Assembly: GCA_002900995.3 (NCBI GenBank)
Contig: CM035313.1
Span: 3,472,001-3,536,000 of the forward strand
Direction: 5' to 3'
DNA from: Ganoderma boninense
Taxonomy: Eukaryota > Basidiomycota > Agaricomycetes > Polyporales > Polyporaceae
Length of the DNA stretch: 64,000 nt
Part shown: in pieces, positions 31,538-42,500 of the stretch
Layout of the letters: every line of letters starts with the position of its first letter
Numbering within the stretch: the first letter of the stretch is position 1
Position numbers and translations under genes: made by a program
The notes under the pieces: generated by a model
Told to the model about the DNA's origin: nothing
What the model saw: only the letters and a program-made list of their open reading frames with translations
Database searches by the model: none

Positions 31538-32456
31538 TGATGGGTGCGCGACTCTGAGCTTGGGGTAGGATGGTTGTACGCTAGATGTATGCTTATGTGG
31601 ATTTAGTATTTAGTATTTAGGTGTGGACTGGACCATTCTGGAAATGTATACCCCGCGCGGCCAGCGATTTCAATTACAGTCAATAGTGATCTTCCGATCA
31701 GCTTGCCGTTGTAAGATTAACTATGAGGAAACGTTCCATAGATCTGGAAGGGTGGCAAAGTTATGTAGTAGCCCTATTTGAGTCCGCTGGTTATAGATTT
31801 TGCGAAAATTAGTCGAAACCATTCATTCCCATTTTGCGATGTTTGCGCCCCATTGTCAGTGCTCGGTGGTCTATTGGCGGTTAGAGCGCATGCAAATTTG
31901 GATAATTTTTGTACTAGAACTCTTTGCTCGATCTCTACGACTAGGCAGGGCGGCAGCCCTATGTTATAACATATTCGTAGGCTTATCTTCTTCCTCTATG
32001 TGCTTTTCGTCCATCCGACGCGTCATTTCCTCTTTCGACCTTCCTCCGATCCCGCCCCTTGAATTGCCCGCCTGCGGTGCTCCGGCATATATAAGACGAG
32101 AGAAACATTGTCCATCGTCCTCGCATCTCTTTCTCCCCCCACTGTGTACCTACACCTTCTCTCTGGCCACACTGGACTGCGCGACGCGCCCTCCCCGCCT
32201 AACATCCGTATGGGTAGTGACCAGGACAGTCCAACTAAGCACAAATTGGTCGTCGGACAGTAACTCGAGGCGCCTGCGGGCAGATCCGGCCCGCCCCACG
32301 GCATGCTTCCTCTGCACCGCGGAGCCCGACAGCCTCGATCGCACGACAAAAGCTGTAACTGGCGATCGTCGTCCTCCCGTCTTCATTCTCGCTGGTCCGG
32401 ACCCTATGCTTTGGCGACACACTCGCGGGGCGACTCGAGTTTAAGTCCTGGTGTTC
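31538..32456. other. Intergenic, likely 3' flank and promoter
   Basis: AT-richer sequence (31580-31960) then a pyrimidine-rich stretch. It contains the TATA-like site listed separately. No gene is recognised. Confidence 0.4.
32088..32095 (+). promoter_or_regulatory. TATA-like element
   Basis: TATATAAG followed at about 30 nt by CT-rich sequence with CATCGTCCTCGCATC. It is placed to drive the kinase-like gene starting at 32457 with a long leader. Judged by position and motif only. Confidence 0.35.
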
Positions 32457-35281
32457 ATGTTCTCTCCATTACGACGGTGCAGCGCACTCCACGTCCACGT
32501 CCACTTCCCACGCCTGAGCCCCTCCCTCCGGTCCCCGCAACTCCTCCGCTGGAACCCGAAATTTAGAGGCAGCCTCGAACATGCTCAAGCTCAAAAGTAC
32601 CGTACAGTATCGAGGAATGCGACCGGGGAGGCCCCCAGCTCGAGCTCGAGCTCGAGAGCGAAGGCGTCCCTGCCAAAATTGAACTCGTGGGTCTTCGTCG
32701 TCCCGACGACGCTGTTGGTTCTCGGAGGGGCGGGGGTGCTGGCGTACAACTACAACCAGCCCTTCCGGCACACGGCGCTCGCTGTGGTGCGGTGCTCGAG
32801 GATAGCAGGTACGTCCACACCGCTCCGTGTATGCGCAGAGTAGCCGTGTTTAAGTCGTGTGATGACGTCGGCGGACTCGCGTGGTGCAGAGGCGGCAGTC
32901 CTCGGCGCCATCGACTACAAGATGGTGTTCGCGAAGACGTACGACTCGGAGGAGGCGCGACTCAAGGCGTACTCGGAGTGCCATACGCGCAGCGCACGGC
33001 GGGTGCTGAAAGCGCTGCTGGCCAACGGAGGTGCGACCGGTCTTCCTTCCTGCCTTCCTGCAACGCCGTCCCCAACACTGAAGCCCGTATGCAGGCATAT
33101 TCATCAAACTCGGCCAGCACATGGCATCCGTGTAAGTCGCCTCCGGCCTCCTCTCGATCGCGTCCCGGCTGCTGACCGCTCTTCAGCGCGGTCCTCCCGC
33201 CCGAATGGACGGGGACGATGCGGCCCCTACAGGACCAGTGCGAGCCGACGGCATACGCGGACCTCGAGCGCATGTTCCAGTCCGACATTGGGGTGTCCAT
33301 CCCGGAGTACTTTGACGAGTTCGACCCCACCCCGATCGGGGTCGCGAGCCTCGCGCAGGTGCACGTGGGCAGGTTGAAGGGGAGCGGGGAGAGGGTCGCG
33401 GTGAAGCTGCAGCACCCGCACCTGCAGGAGTTCTGCGAGATCGACATGGAGATGGTCGAGGTGTCGCTAGGTGCGTTCAGTCTCTCCATTTACCTCGGTC
33501 AGGCCTGTTACACGATTTTGGGCGCGGCCGCGGACGTCCGCTTTGACTGGATGTCAGACGGACCTCGGTGATGGATCTTCCCGCTCTGGACGGGCATGAG
33601 ATTTCATGTGTCACAGCCCTTACGGACTACCAAATTTGCAGTTATGGCCCAAAGCGAGGGAGACTCCATTAGTTTGAGTCTCCAAGCTGCATCTGGAGTC
33701 GCAATTGGGTTTTGAGGCCCGGGCGTGTTCCAACAGGCCCTAGCAGGACACCCGCCAGACGTAGTCAGCGACTCCCGGCGGAAAAGTCGTGAAGCAGCTG
33801 CAGCAGGACCACGAATGGAATAGCTAACATGCCGATGTTTCTTGCAGGATGGATCAAACACTTGTTCCCCGAGTTTGAGTTTACGTGGCTCGGGGAGGAG
33901 ATGCGCGAGAACTTGCCGAAGGAGATGGACTTCGTGCACGAGAAGCGGAACGCGGAAAGGGCCGCAGCGGACTTTGCGAACCTGCGCACGGCGTTGTACA
34001 TCCGTGAGTGCGCTTTCGTGGGCAATCCATGCGGAGATCCTCTCATGTTCGGTCGCAGCCAAGGTCAAGGAGGCGGGGAAACGGATCTTGGTCATGGAGT
34101 ACATCCAGGGCGGCCGCGTCGACGACCTGGTGTACCTGTCGGAGCACAACATTGACCGGAACAAGGTGGCGCTGGAGCTCGCGCGCATATTCAGCCAGAT
34201 GGTGCACATCAACGGATGGTTCCATGCTGTGAGTGCCAGCACTTTATGATCCGGGAAAGAACACCGTCTGAATATGCTAGCACAGGACCCACATCCAGGA
34301 AACCTGCTCATACGACCGGCACGCGCGGATTCGAAGTCGCCGTACAACTTTGAGATCGTGCTGCTCGACCACGGGCTGTACTTCGACCTCGACACGGCGC
34401 TGCGGATCAACTACAGCAAGTGGTGGCTCGCGCTCATCGCGCCGGCGTCCGAGGAGGTCCTCGCGGATCGCAAGAAGTTCGCGAAGCTGGTCGGGAACAT
34501 CGACGAGGACCTCGTGAGTGCCCCGCCCGCATTCGATCCTATTCATGCTATCTCCTCTCTGACTTGCACTGCCCCCCGCCCCCCCGCGCTATTAGTACCC
34601 GGTGTTCGAGGCGGCGATCACGGGCCGCGCGGCGCTGGAGGGCACGGAGGGCGAGCTGGAGAAGTATCGCGGGCGGAGCATGGTCGACCTGTCGGCGCAG
34701 ACGGAGGAGGAGATGGAGGCGATCAGGAACGCGGTCGTGCAGCAGGAGGGGCTGCTGCTGTCGGTGTTCAACGTGCTGAGGCGCGTCCCGAGGCGCGTGC
34801 TCATGGTGCTCAAGCTCAACGACCTGACGCGGAGTCTGGACCGCGCGCTGGCGACAACGCATGCGAACGTGAGCGCGCGAGGTTGCGCTTTGATTGCGTC
34901 GTAAGGGTGAGGCTGATGGCGTTCGTTATAGGTCCGGATATTCCTCATCACGGCGAAGTACTGTACGTTCGCGGTCTGGCTGGACGAGAGCCAGAGGCTG
35001 GTCTCGGAGATCAGGGGGAAGGGCCTGTCGGGGATGTCGTTGGGCTTGCTGTGGGATTACTTCTTGGTCTGGTGGTGCGTATTGGACGTCCGTCCGTCGC
35101 TGAGCGTTTTACTGAGGATCCGGGATACAGGCATTATGAGAAGATGTACCGCTCCCTTGAGCTTGTTGAGTGGTGGATGGACACCAGTGCGCAGATGGTT
35201 GTGGTGAAGGCCTGGGTGCGTGGCCTGTTTACAGTGGGCGGGTTGAAGGGCGCGCACAAGGCTGCTGCGGGTCTTGCGTGA
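32457..35281 (+). CDS. Mitochondrial ABC1/UbiB-family (ADCK1/Mcp2-type) atypical kinase-like protein
   Basis: Ten exons (32457-32808, 32890-33030, 33095-33131, 33187-33470, 33848-34003, 34059-34228, 34286-34513, 34596-34868, 34932-35074, 35131-35281) join in frame to 644 residues. The Arg-rich, acid-free start (MFSPLRRCSALHVHVHFPRL) looks like a mitochondrial presequence. One TM segment follows (FVVPTTLLVLGGAGVLAYNY). Family motifs are the KxGQ-type FIKLGQHMASV, the Ala/Ser-rich loop GVASLAQVHVGRLKG, the VAVKLQHPHL lysine, LVMEYIQGGRVDDL, the catalytic DPHPGNLLIRP and the metal-binding LLDHGLYFDLD. Relatives (yeast Mcp2/Cqd2, animal ADCK1) act in the inner membrane on coenzyme Q and lipid distribution. 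Intron 4 is 377 nt, far longer than the other introns. Confidence 0.88.
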
Positions 35282-35448
35282 TGTTGTAGTGCGAGGAGGT
35301 CGATGGAAGTTGTTGATGGCTATAATACACTATACTAGACTAGTAGAAGTACAACTGGATTCCTTATTGGAAACTCATACAGGCTGAAAGTTGCGAGACT
35401 GACTATGGCGGGAAAGCGGGCGAGTGTGACAGAAGCCTAAGGAGACGT
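35282..35448. terminator. Convergent 3' region of kinase-like gene and SUB1
   Basis: Short convergent intergenic region. AT-rich sequence around 35320-35360 (TATAATACACTATACTAG) is the probable poly(A) region for the plus-strand gene. Confidence 0.3.
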
Positions 35449-36177
35449 TTAACTCTTCAGTCGGGCGAAGAACAAATCAATCACGTCGCTGCCTTTCTTG
35501 AGAGACTCCCACTATCGGATGGAGAAGTTAATTCAAAAGAAGGGCATGTGTGCTGCGGTGGGACGAACCTGTTCCTGGGTGATGGAAATGCCCTTCTTCC
35601 CGGGTTTGAGGTCATCTTCATCGCCGTAGAATTCCCGGATATCGAGTAACTTGCTCCCTACATCGGATAGAGGTATGCTATCGATATCGTGCTGGGTGGC
35701 CAGACGTAGAAACGCACCCTTGAACGTCCTCACGGTCGCCCTCTTCTTCTTGCCCAGGTCTACAAACCGCTCCCCCTCCGTGGTTACTCCGGTCTTAACG
35801 TCGTCTGTACCTTCATTGAGTGCAGGGATTTTGGGTTTTTTGATAGACTAGATTGAACTTGTTTCAGACACGACATTCGCGGATAGAGGCAGAGATGGGC
35901 AGGCATACAGGAGGTTTGACAGCCTTGGCTTTGTCCTTTACCTTGGCCTTCGACTTCTTGATCGGTTTCTCCTCACTTTCGCTATCTGAGTCTGACTCGG
36001 GCTGAAAGAAATCAGATTTGTGGTCATGTTCGGACACGACAACAATAGACAAACCTTGGCTCTCTTGCCGCTGCGGCGGGCGGTCTGGAGGGGGCGCTCA
36101 GGGGAGCTGGCGGGCACAGAGAGAAGGACATCGTCTTCTTCGTCGCTCGAGGACGCCACAGCTTTGCGCTTGCCCAT
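35449..36177 (-). CDS. SUB1: Transcriptional coactivator PC4/SUB1
   Basis: Minus-strand, five-exon gene from the ATG at 36177. The acidic Ser-rich N-terminus (KAVASSSDEEDDVLLS) and basic patch (TARRSGKRAK) are followed by SDSDSESEEKPIKKSKAK. The PC4 single-stranded-DNA-binding domain reads ERFVDLGKKKRATVRTFKG, SKLLDIREFYGDEDDLKPGK and KGISITQEQ, ending SLKKGSDVIDLFFARLKS and TAA (35449-35451). The intron inside the PC4 domain falls after TFKG. Sub1 acts at RNA polymerase II and III promoters, in transcription restart and in oxidative-stress and repair responses. It is divergent from TOM1 with 346 bp between the start codons. Confidence 0.9.
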
Positions 36178-36523
36178 CGTGGTCTTCGCAACTACCGATG
36201 AAGAGGGGGTGCTCGCCGCAAGACGCGTCGATGGTGATGGAGAGGATGCGCGACGAGACGCGTCTGGGACGCGTCCAGTCGAAATACACGGAATTCTATT
36301 CGTGGGAAGTTTACGGAGAAGGTTATGATGTTAAGCGTGACTAACCGTGAGAAAGCAGTCGTAATCGGGCGAGAGGGCGAGCACACCGCGTAAGCGACCC
36401 TCAACCCTCCCGCCACCGTCCTTCGCAGCATATCCTCCCTCTACGCCCATTTTTCGTCCAGCTACCCCTGTGAGGCCGGAGAACACACCAAAGCACATAT
36501 CTGCCGCATCTCCGTCGTGGAAG
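36178..36523. promoter_or_regulatory. Divergent SUB1-TOM1 promoter with three ACGCGT sites
   Basis: Three ACGCGT hexamers lie at 36223-36228, 36258-36263 and 36269-36274, within about 50 bp and close to the SUB1 start. ACGCGT is the MluI cell-cycle box bound by MBF-type factors at G1/S genes in yeasts. A cluster suggests cell-cycle or replication-linked control of SUB1, TOM1 or both; this is inferred from the motif alone. Confidence 0.45.
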
Positions 36524-39500
36524 ATGCGGATCTTACACAAATCAAAGCGAGCAGTCGCTCCGGTATGTCTTTTTCACGGACGGGCCCTACGACCGACTGA
36601 GCCTGCTCGAAACAGCTGCCCCAGGTGGCGGAACTCATCAGCAAACTCCTGGACACTCCCAACGACGACCTGCACGAAGTACTCTCTGAGATCGAGTCGT
36701 GGAAGTGGCCTCGCTCGGACCTGAACGCGTGGATCAAGGTCCTCAACAAGTTCGACGGGATCCTTGAGGAGGCGATTCGCGACTACGACATCGACAACCT
36801 CCAGGTCAACGTCTTCACACCGCTCACGAAGAAGACCGTGTGCGAGATCCTGCGGTTCGAGCGTCTCCTATTGGAGAACTCTACGAATAGGAAGACGTTC
36901 AACTCTTACGACGTACGTTCCCTGTTTCCTCTGGTTGTTGGAGCGTTTTTGCCAAGCACAAGGTGGTGCTCCGACACGATTTGTTTTGTGTGGCGGAGAG
37001 GCTTGTATATCCCTTTTCCAAGGGGAGAGGCTTCTCGAATGACTTCTAGGCGAAGAAGATAGGCTTTCCCTCCGGGGTTAATTGTCTTCCATCGTCGCAG
37101 GCGTCTTCGGGAAGGCCGAAACCTGCGAAGACGCTTTTCGGCACATTAGACAGTGGACGGGGTCGCTCACGATGAGAGTTTTTAGGCGGTCTGTGACCGC
37201 ACAGCGCAAGCCCCATGGAAGTCCAGCCATACTAGAAAGCTTCCATCATGTTACGGGCCTGCCGAACTTCCATTCATAGAGAATCTGTTGCTTTCCAAGC
37301 TACACTTTTTTTGACTAGTCTAATTGATTGGAGTTCGGTGCTGACCTTATTTTGTTCTGCATATAGCGCTTGAACAGCCTAATGTTCTCGTCAGATCTTG
37401 ATGTCCTCATCCTTGCGCTAAACCTCCTATTGCGCCCAGCACAGCAGTACTCCTCCCAGCCTGCAGTCTCACATGCGCTAAGCATCTCTACGCCACGTCT
37501 CACCTCGCTGGCCAAACGCTGGCCCAACCTCCGCGAATACGATATCAACCTTGTGGACTTGGTGACGGAGAAGGGACGGACACAGGTGGAGGCCCTTCCA
37601 ACAGAAGCGCGTGAGGTGAACTTCGTGTTCTACCGCCAGGCATCCTCCACGGGTGCGGCGGCGAAGGATGAGAGGAAGGAGACGGCAACAGAAGGCGATG
37701 TGTTTGGTTCAGCTGCCGTTCAGACTCCCCGCAAACCTTCATCGGCGGCTGCGGCGTCCGGTCCCGCGTCAACATCGTCAGGCGCTGTTACGATCCACAT
37801 TGACAGCAAGACGATCGAAAGCAAGGCTGCGATGGACATTCTTGCGGATACGATAGAGGCGCACAACGTGCCAGATAACGAGAAGTTTGAGCTGCTGATG
37901 CGTATTCGTGGTGCTCAGGCGTTGACGAACACCTGCTCGGGCGACCGCGAGAAACTCGTGGTGATCCGTCTGCTTGCAACTGCAATCTTTGGCCACACCC
38001 ACTCGGACTCACAGGCGCAGTCGTCTCTGTTCATGTATGAGCCCGACCTGATCACGCACATTGCGGAGCTTTTGCAGCTCGACCGAGGGGTGGACATCCA
38101 GGTGCAGACGGGTGCCGTCGCTGCTCTTGATGCAATGTCTCGATACCGGTCGAAGATCCAGGACGTCCTTACGGCCGTCAACGCTGGGGTTAACCACGGA
38201 ATCCTGATGGCCCTGCTTCGCAAGACTGTCTCCGACATTGCCCAACCCACATCGACACTCCCACAAGCGTTTGTGGAGGCGCTCTTCTCTTTCATTACGT
38301 TCCTTGCGACCCACGCCTCGGGCGGCAACATGATTGTCGGCGCGGGCTTGGTGCCTATTTTGATCCAGGCGATTGAGAACCGACTGCCGAATCGTCTGTA
38401 CCTTGTGTCGAAGACCATGCAGTTGCTCGATAACGTCTTGTACGGTTACACTAACGCGTTCACACTGTTCTGCAATGCGCGTGGTGTCGAGATCCTCGTC
38501 GACCGTATCGAGGTAGGGTTTTTCCTTCAGTCATTGTTCGGTCTAGCTCACCGTGCGATTTAGCACGAAGTCAACTTCGATATCGAGGAGCATGGTGTTG
38601 AGGGCACATCAGACGACCTTGTTACATCATACGGCATGTCGTCTCTTTTCTCATTGTTGGTTTCACTGCTTACATTTTCGACAGGCAAGCTCTCAGTCGC
38701 CCGGACGGCGGTGCTCAAGCACACGTTACGTTCTGTTCACCGCATGATGCAGTCTTCAGGTACTGCGGAAGGCCTTCGTGGGCTGCTCGATTCGTCGCTG
38801 TTGAAGTCCGTGAAGAACATAATGCAGCACCGGGCCATCTTTGGTCCCAGCGCTCTGGCTCTCGGTATGCGTGGTCCAGCAGATGCTTACTTAGGCTTGC
38901 TAATGCGATGTTGTAAACAGCAATCAACATCATGGCAATCTTCGTCCACAATGAGCCCACGTGTCTCCCAGTCATTCAGGAGGCGGGTCTCCCGGAGGTG
39001 TTCTATGGTATCATTGAGAAGGGCCTCGAGCCCGTCATCGAAGTCATCCAGTCTCTACCGAACGCACTTGGTGCGCTTTGTCTCAACCAAGCTGGCCAGG
39101 ATCAGCTGACCGCGCGACCGGACACGATTCCGAGCCTGTTTTCGATCTTCACTTCTGAGGATCACCAGCGCGTTCTTCAGGAGAAGGAGAACGCTGTGCT
39201 GATTGGTACCTCTGTCGAGGAACTGATTCGCCATCATCCGACGCTGAAGGACAAGGTGTTCGCCGCGATCAAGGCGACATTGGCGCGGATTGAAGAGCTC
39301 GGGACCAGTTATACCGTGCCAGACGACATCAAGCTCTGGTACCGCCTCCAGCCGCAGACACCTGCTCCCGTTCCCGCAGCAGCCGATGGTGAGGAGACCG
39401 TGGCCATGGAGGTTGACCCAGTCGCCACACCGTCAGAGCCTTCGGCGTCGCGTGCTGAAGCTCAGCCCTCCGGCGAGCAGACTAGCCACCGGGACGACTT

Positions 39501-42500
39501 CTGGGGGAGGTCGCACGACAATATCATCATCTCTTACATTGACGTGTTCGGCAAGGTAACGCAGTTGTTTCTGTGGTTCCGCTGGTGTCTTTCTGACTGT
39601 TGTGCAGTTCCTCGAGGGTTTCTTCCAGCACGTGCCACACTGCCGTGACTTTGTTGCAGACACGGAGGGTCTTGACCGTTTGGCGAAGCTGACTACTCTC
39701 CCTTGCCTCCCGTACGACTTCTCGAGTAGTGTCGCGTCGGATTCGCTCGTGCAGGTCGTTCGTACGATGGCGGAGGCCGCCACCACTGAGACGCTTACGT
39801 TCCTCGTGAAGTTGGTGCAGGAGTCGCTCGAGGACTGCAAGGACTTTTGGGAGACGATGAATGAGCAGCCTAAGCTGATGAACATGATCGAATTTAGTGG
39901 TACATTTACCGCTACCATGTTTCATGTTCTACGTACTGACGAGCTATCCACAGGTGGCGAAGAAGAGGAGCAGGCCAACGCAAAGTTCCGCAAACTCATC
40001 ACGCTCCACACTCGTACCTCCCTGCTCTCCGACATCTACGCTACAGCGGGCTACTCTCACGGCCGTGCGACACAGACATTGCTTCAATCGCTGCTCAGTC
40101 GCGACCCAAATCCTCTCGAAGATCTCAGCGCCTTGCACCGCGCGTGCGTCTGGGAGAACATCGTCCTCAAGGTTGTCCTCTCCTCGCGCGGGATCGACTT
40201 CACTCCGTCGCACGATCTGCTGTCAAGCCTCCTCGGCTCGGCCAATGCCGCGGTACAGGAGCTTACGTCTTCAACACCCTCCGGTAGCGCGAACGCCTCG
40301 TCGGCCAGCACAGCAGCAAATGGGGCGCCGTCGTCGAGCGGTGCTGCCAACGGCGCTGCTCCAGTAAGTACCGCGAACGGACCTGCCTCTACTGAGCCGT
40401 CAACTTCGGCGGCCACCCCTCAGGCGGCAGCGAAGAAGGAGGACCAGCCCCGAGACAAGAACGCGAAGAGCCTCAAGCACCTCGTCAGCCAAATCCCGAG
40501 CGTATTGGGACCATTCTTCCAATGTATGTGATGACCTGAGCGTGTGACATCGAGCGAGGTACTGATCTTGGGCTTTACAGCTATCGTGCGATTGTTCCAG
40601 ACACGCCGGAGTAGTGATACGGCGCAGAAGCAGAAGATCAAGGAGGCGGCAGGTATCATCGCGGACGTCCTTGTGAAGCACCTCGAGCAGAAGCCGTTCA
40701 GTAAGTGCAGAAGGAGTCTGAGAGCGCGTTAGGGTAATCTGACTCCTTGCTCCAGCCGACAAGTTGGCACTCTTCGCTTATTACACATCCATGCTCAACG
40801 CCACGGCCATCCTTCTCGTCGATGGTAAGTGTGCTAGTCACTGTCCTTAGGTCGGAATCCTAACGTTTTTACAGAGCGACCTTCACAGAAGACTTTGCAC
40901 ACTATGCTCTTGGTCGCCTTCGTCCGGCTAGGAGGTCTCGATGCTCTTTTCGGCCTCTGCCGCGAGTTTGTTAACTCCATCGAGATGATCAGCAAGGTCA
41001 GCGCTGACCAGCGAACGGAAACTACCAAGCAAGAGCTCACCCACGCGTTCACCGGCTTGAGGGTGGCCCTTGGGCTCATCCAACCCCTCATCTCGGCAAG
41101 GCCGCTCTTCGAGTCGGCCCAGACGCCCCTCGCACTCACTACGGACAAGAAGGACACTGACGCTGATTACTTCGAACCTCACAACTTCCTCGTCCGCATG
41201 CGCGCCACGTCCTTGCCAGTCGTCCGCTCTATCTGGGAGGCAGAGTGGCTCCCGTCGGCCCCGATCGGAGTCAGCAAACTTGTCGTGCACATCGTCATGG
41301 AGCTCCTCAACGCCGAGAACGAAGAGATCAAGGACGCGCAGACGTCGGCCTCCATATTGGGCGGCGGCGCTATTGGTATCCCTCGTATTCCTGCGATGGC
41401 GACCCCCGACGAGAATCGCATCCGCCAGCTGACGGACATGGGTTTCCCTCGGTCTGCGGCGGAGCGTGCGCTGGTGAGGACGCGGAACAACGTGAACGCG
41501 GCGACGGAGCTGCTTCTTTCGCACCCCTACCCGCTCCCACCTGACCCCGAACCTGTACCCGAGGTCGCACCTGTTCCTGCTGAGGATGGCGATGAGGATG
41601 ATGAAGAGGACGGCGAGGGCGAGGCTGCCGCCGTTGTTGCTGCCGTTGGAGGCCAAGAGGATGCTATTCAAGCAGATGCACCTGAGGCTGGACCGGCGGC
41701 AGTGGGCGACGCACCAGCTGACGTTCCTGTAGAGGCTCCATCAGAGGCTCCTACGGGGGAGACATCGGAGGCTGCAACTGAAGATGCGGCTGAAGACGCG
41801 ATGGGCGATGGAGCGTCGACGACGACGGCTCAAGAAGCTCCTACGGCTCCTGCTGTCGAGGAACCCCCTGCCCCTCCCGGGAAGAGCTCGGAGGAATGGG
41901 CCAAGGAGCTTAGCGTGGCACGGGAACCTCTCAAGGAAGGGATTGGCCGTCGTGTCCTCGGTCTGGTCGACGAGCACTCGTCGCTTGTCTTCGACGTGCA
42001 GAAAGTGTTCATCGGGCCCTCGAGCGAGTATCGTACGCAGGCGGTGAAGGCCCTTATTGACGATATCCAGACGTTCTCACCATCGGCATACGACGTTCAA
42101 GAACAGCCTCTCTCTGTCCGGTGCCATCTTCTTGCGTTGGTCCTCGGCGAGCCCACGTCCCCCGCTGCTCAGATGCCAGAGAAGGAGGCAGAAAACCTCA
42201 TGAACGTTCTCGTGTCTCTGTTGCTGTCCAACCCCGGCGAAGGTGGCCAACCTACCATTCCCAAGTGGCTGCCTGCACAGTTGCTCGTCATCGAATCCCT
42301 CTTGGTCCTTGGAGACTCTCCTCGTTCAGTTACCCTGCCGAAGGAAGACGAGCCGATCAACCGCGAGCCGATCCCTCAGGGCCCGCGTTATGCTGAAGCC
42401 CGGAACACTCTCTTCGAGTTCTGCATGCGTCTTCTCGGCGTCCCGACGCTACCTAAGGACGAGCTCATCTCCGTCCTCAGGTTGATCGTCCTCTTGACCC

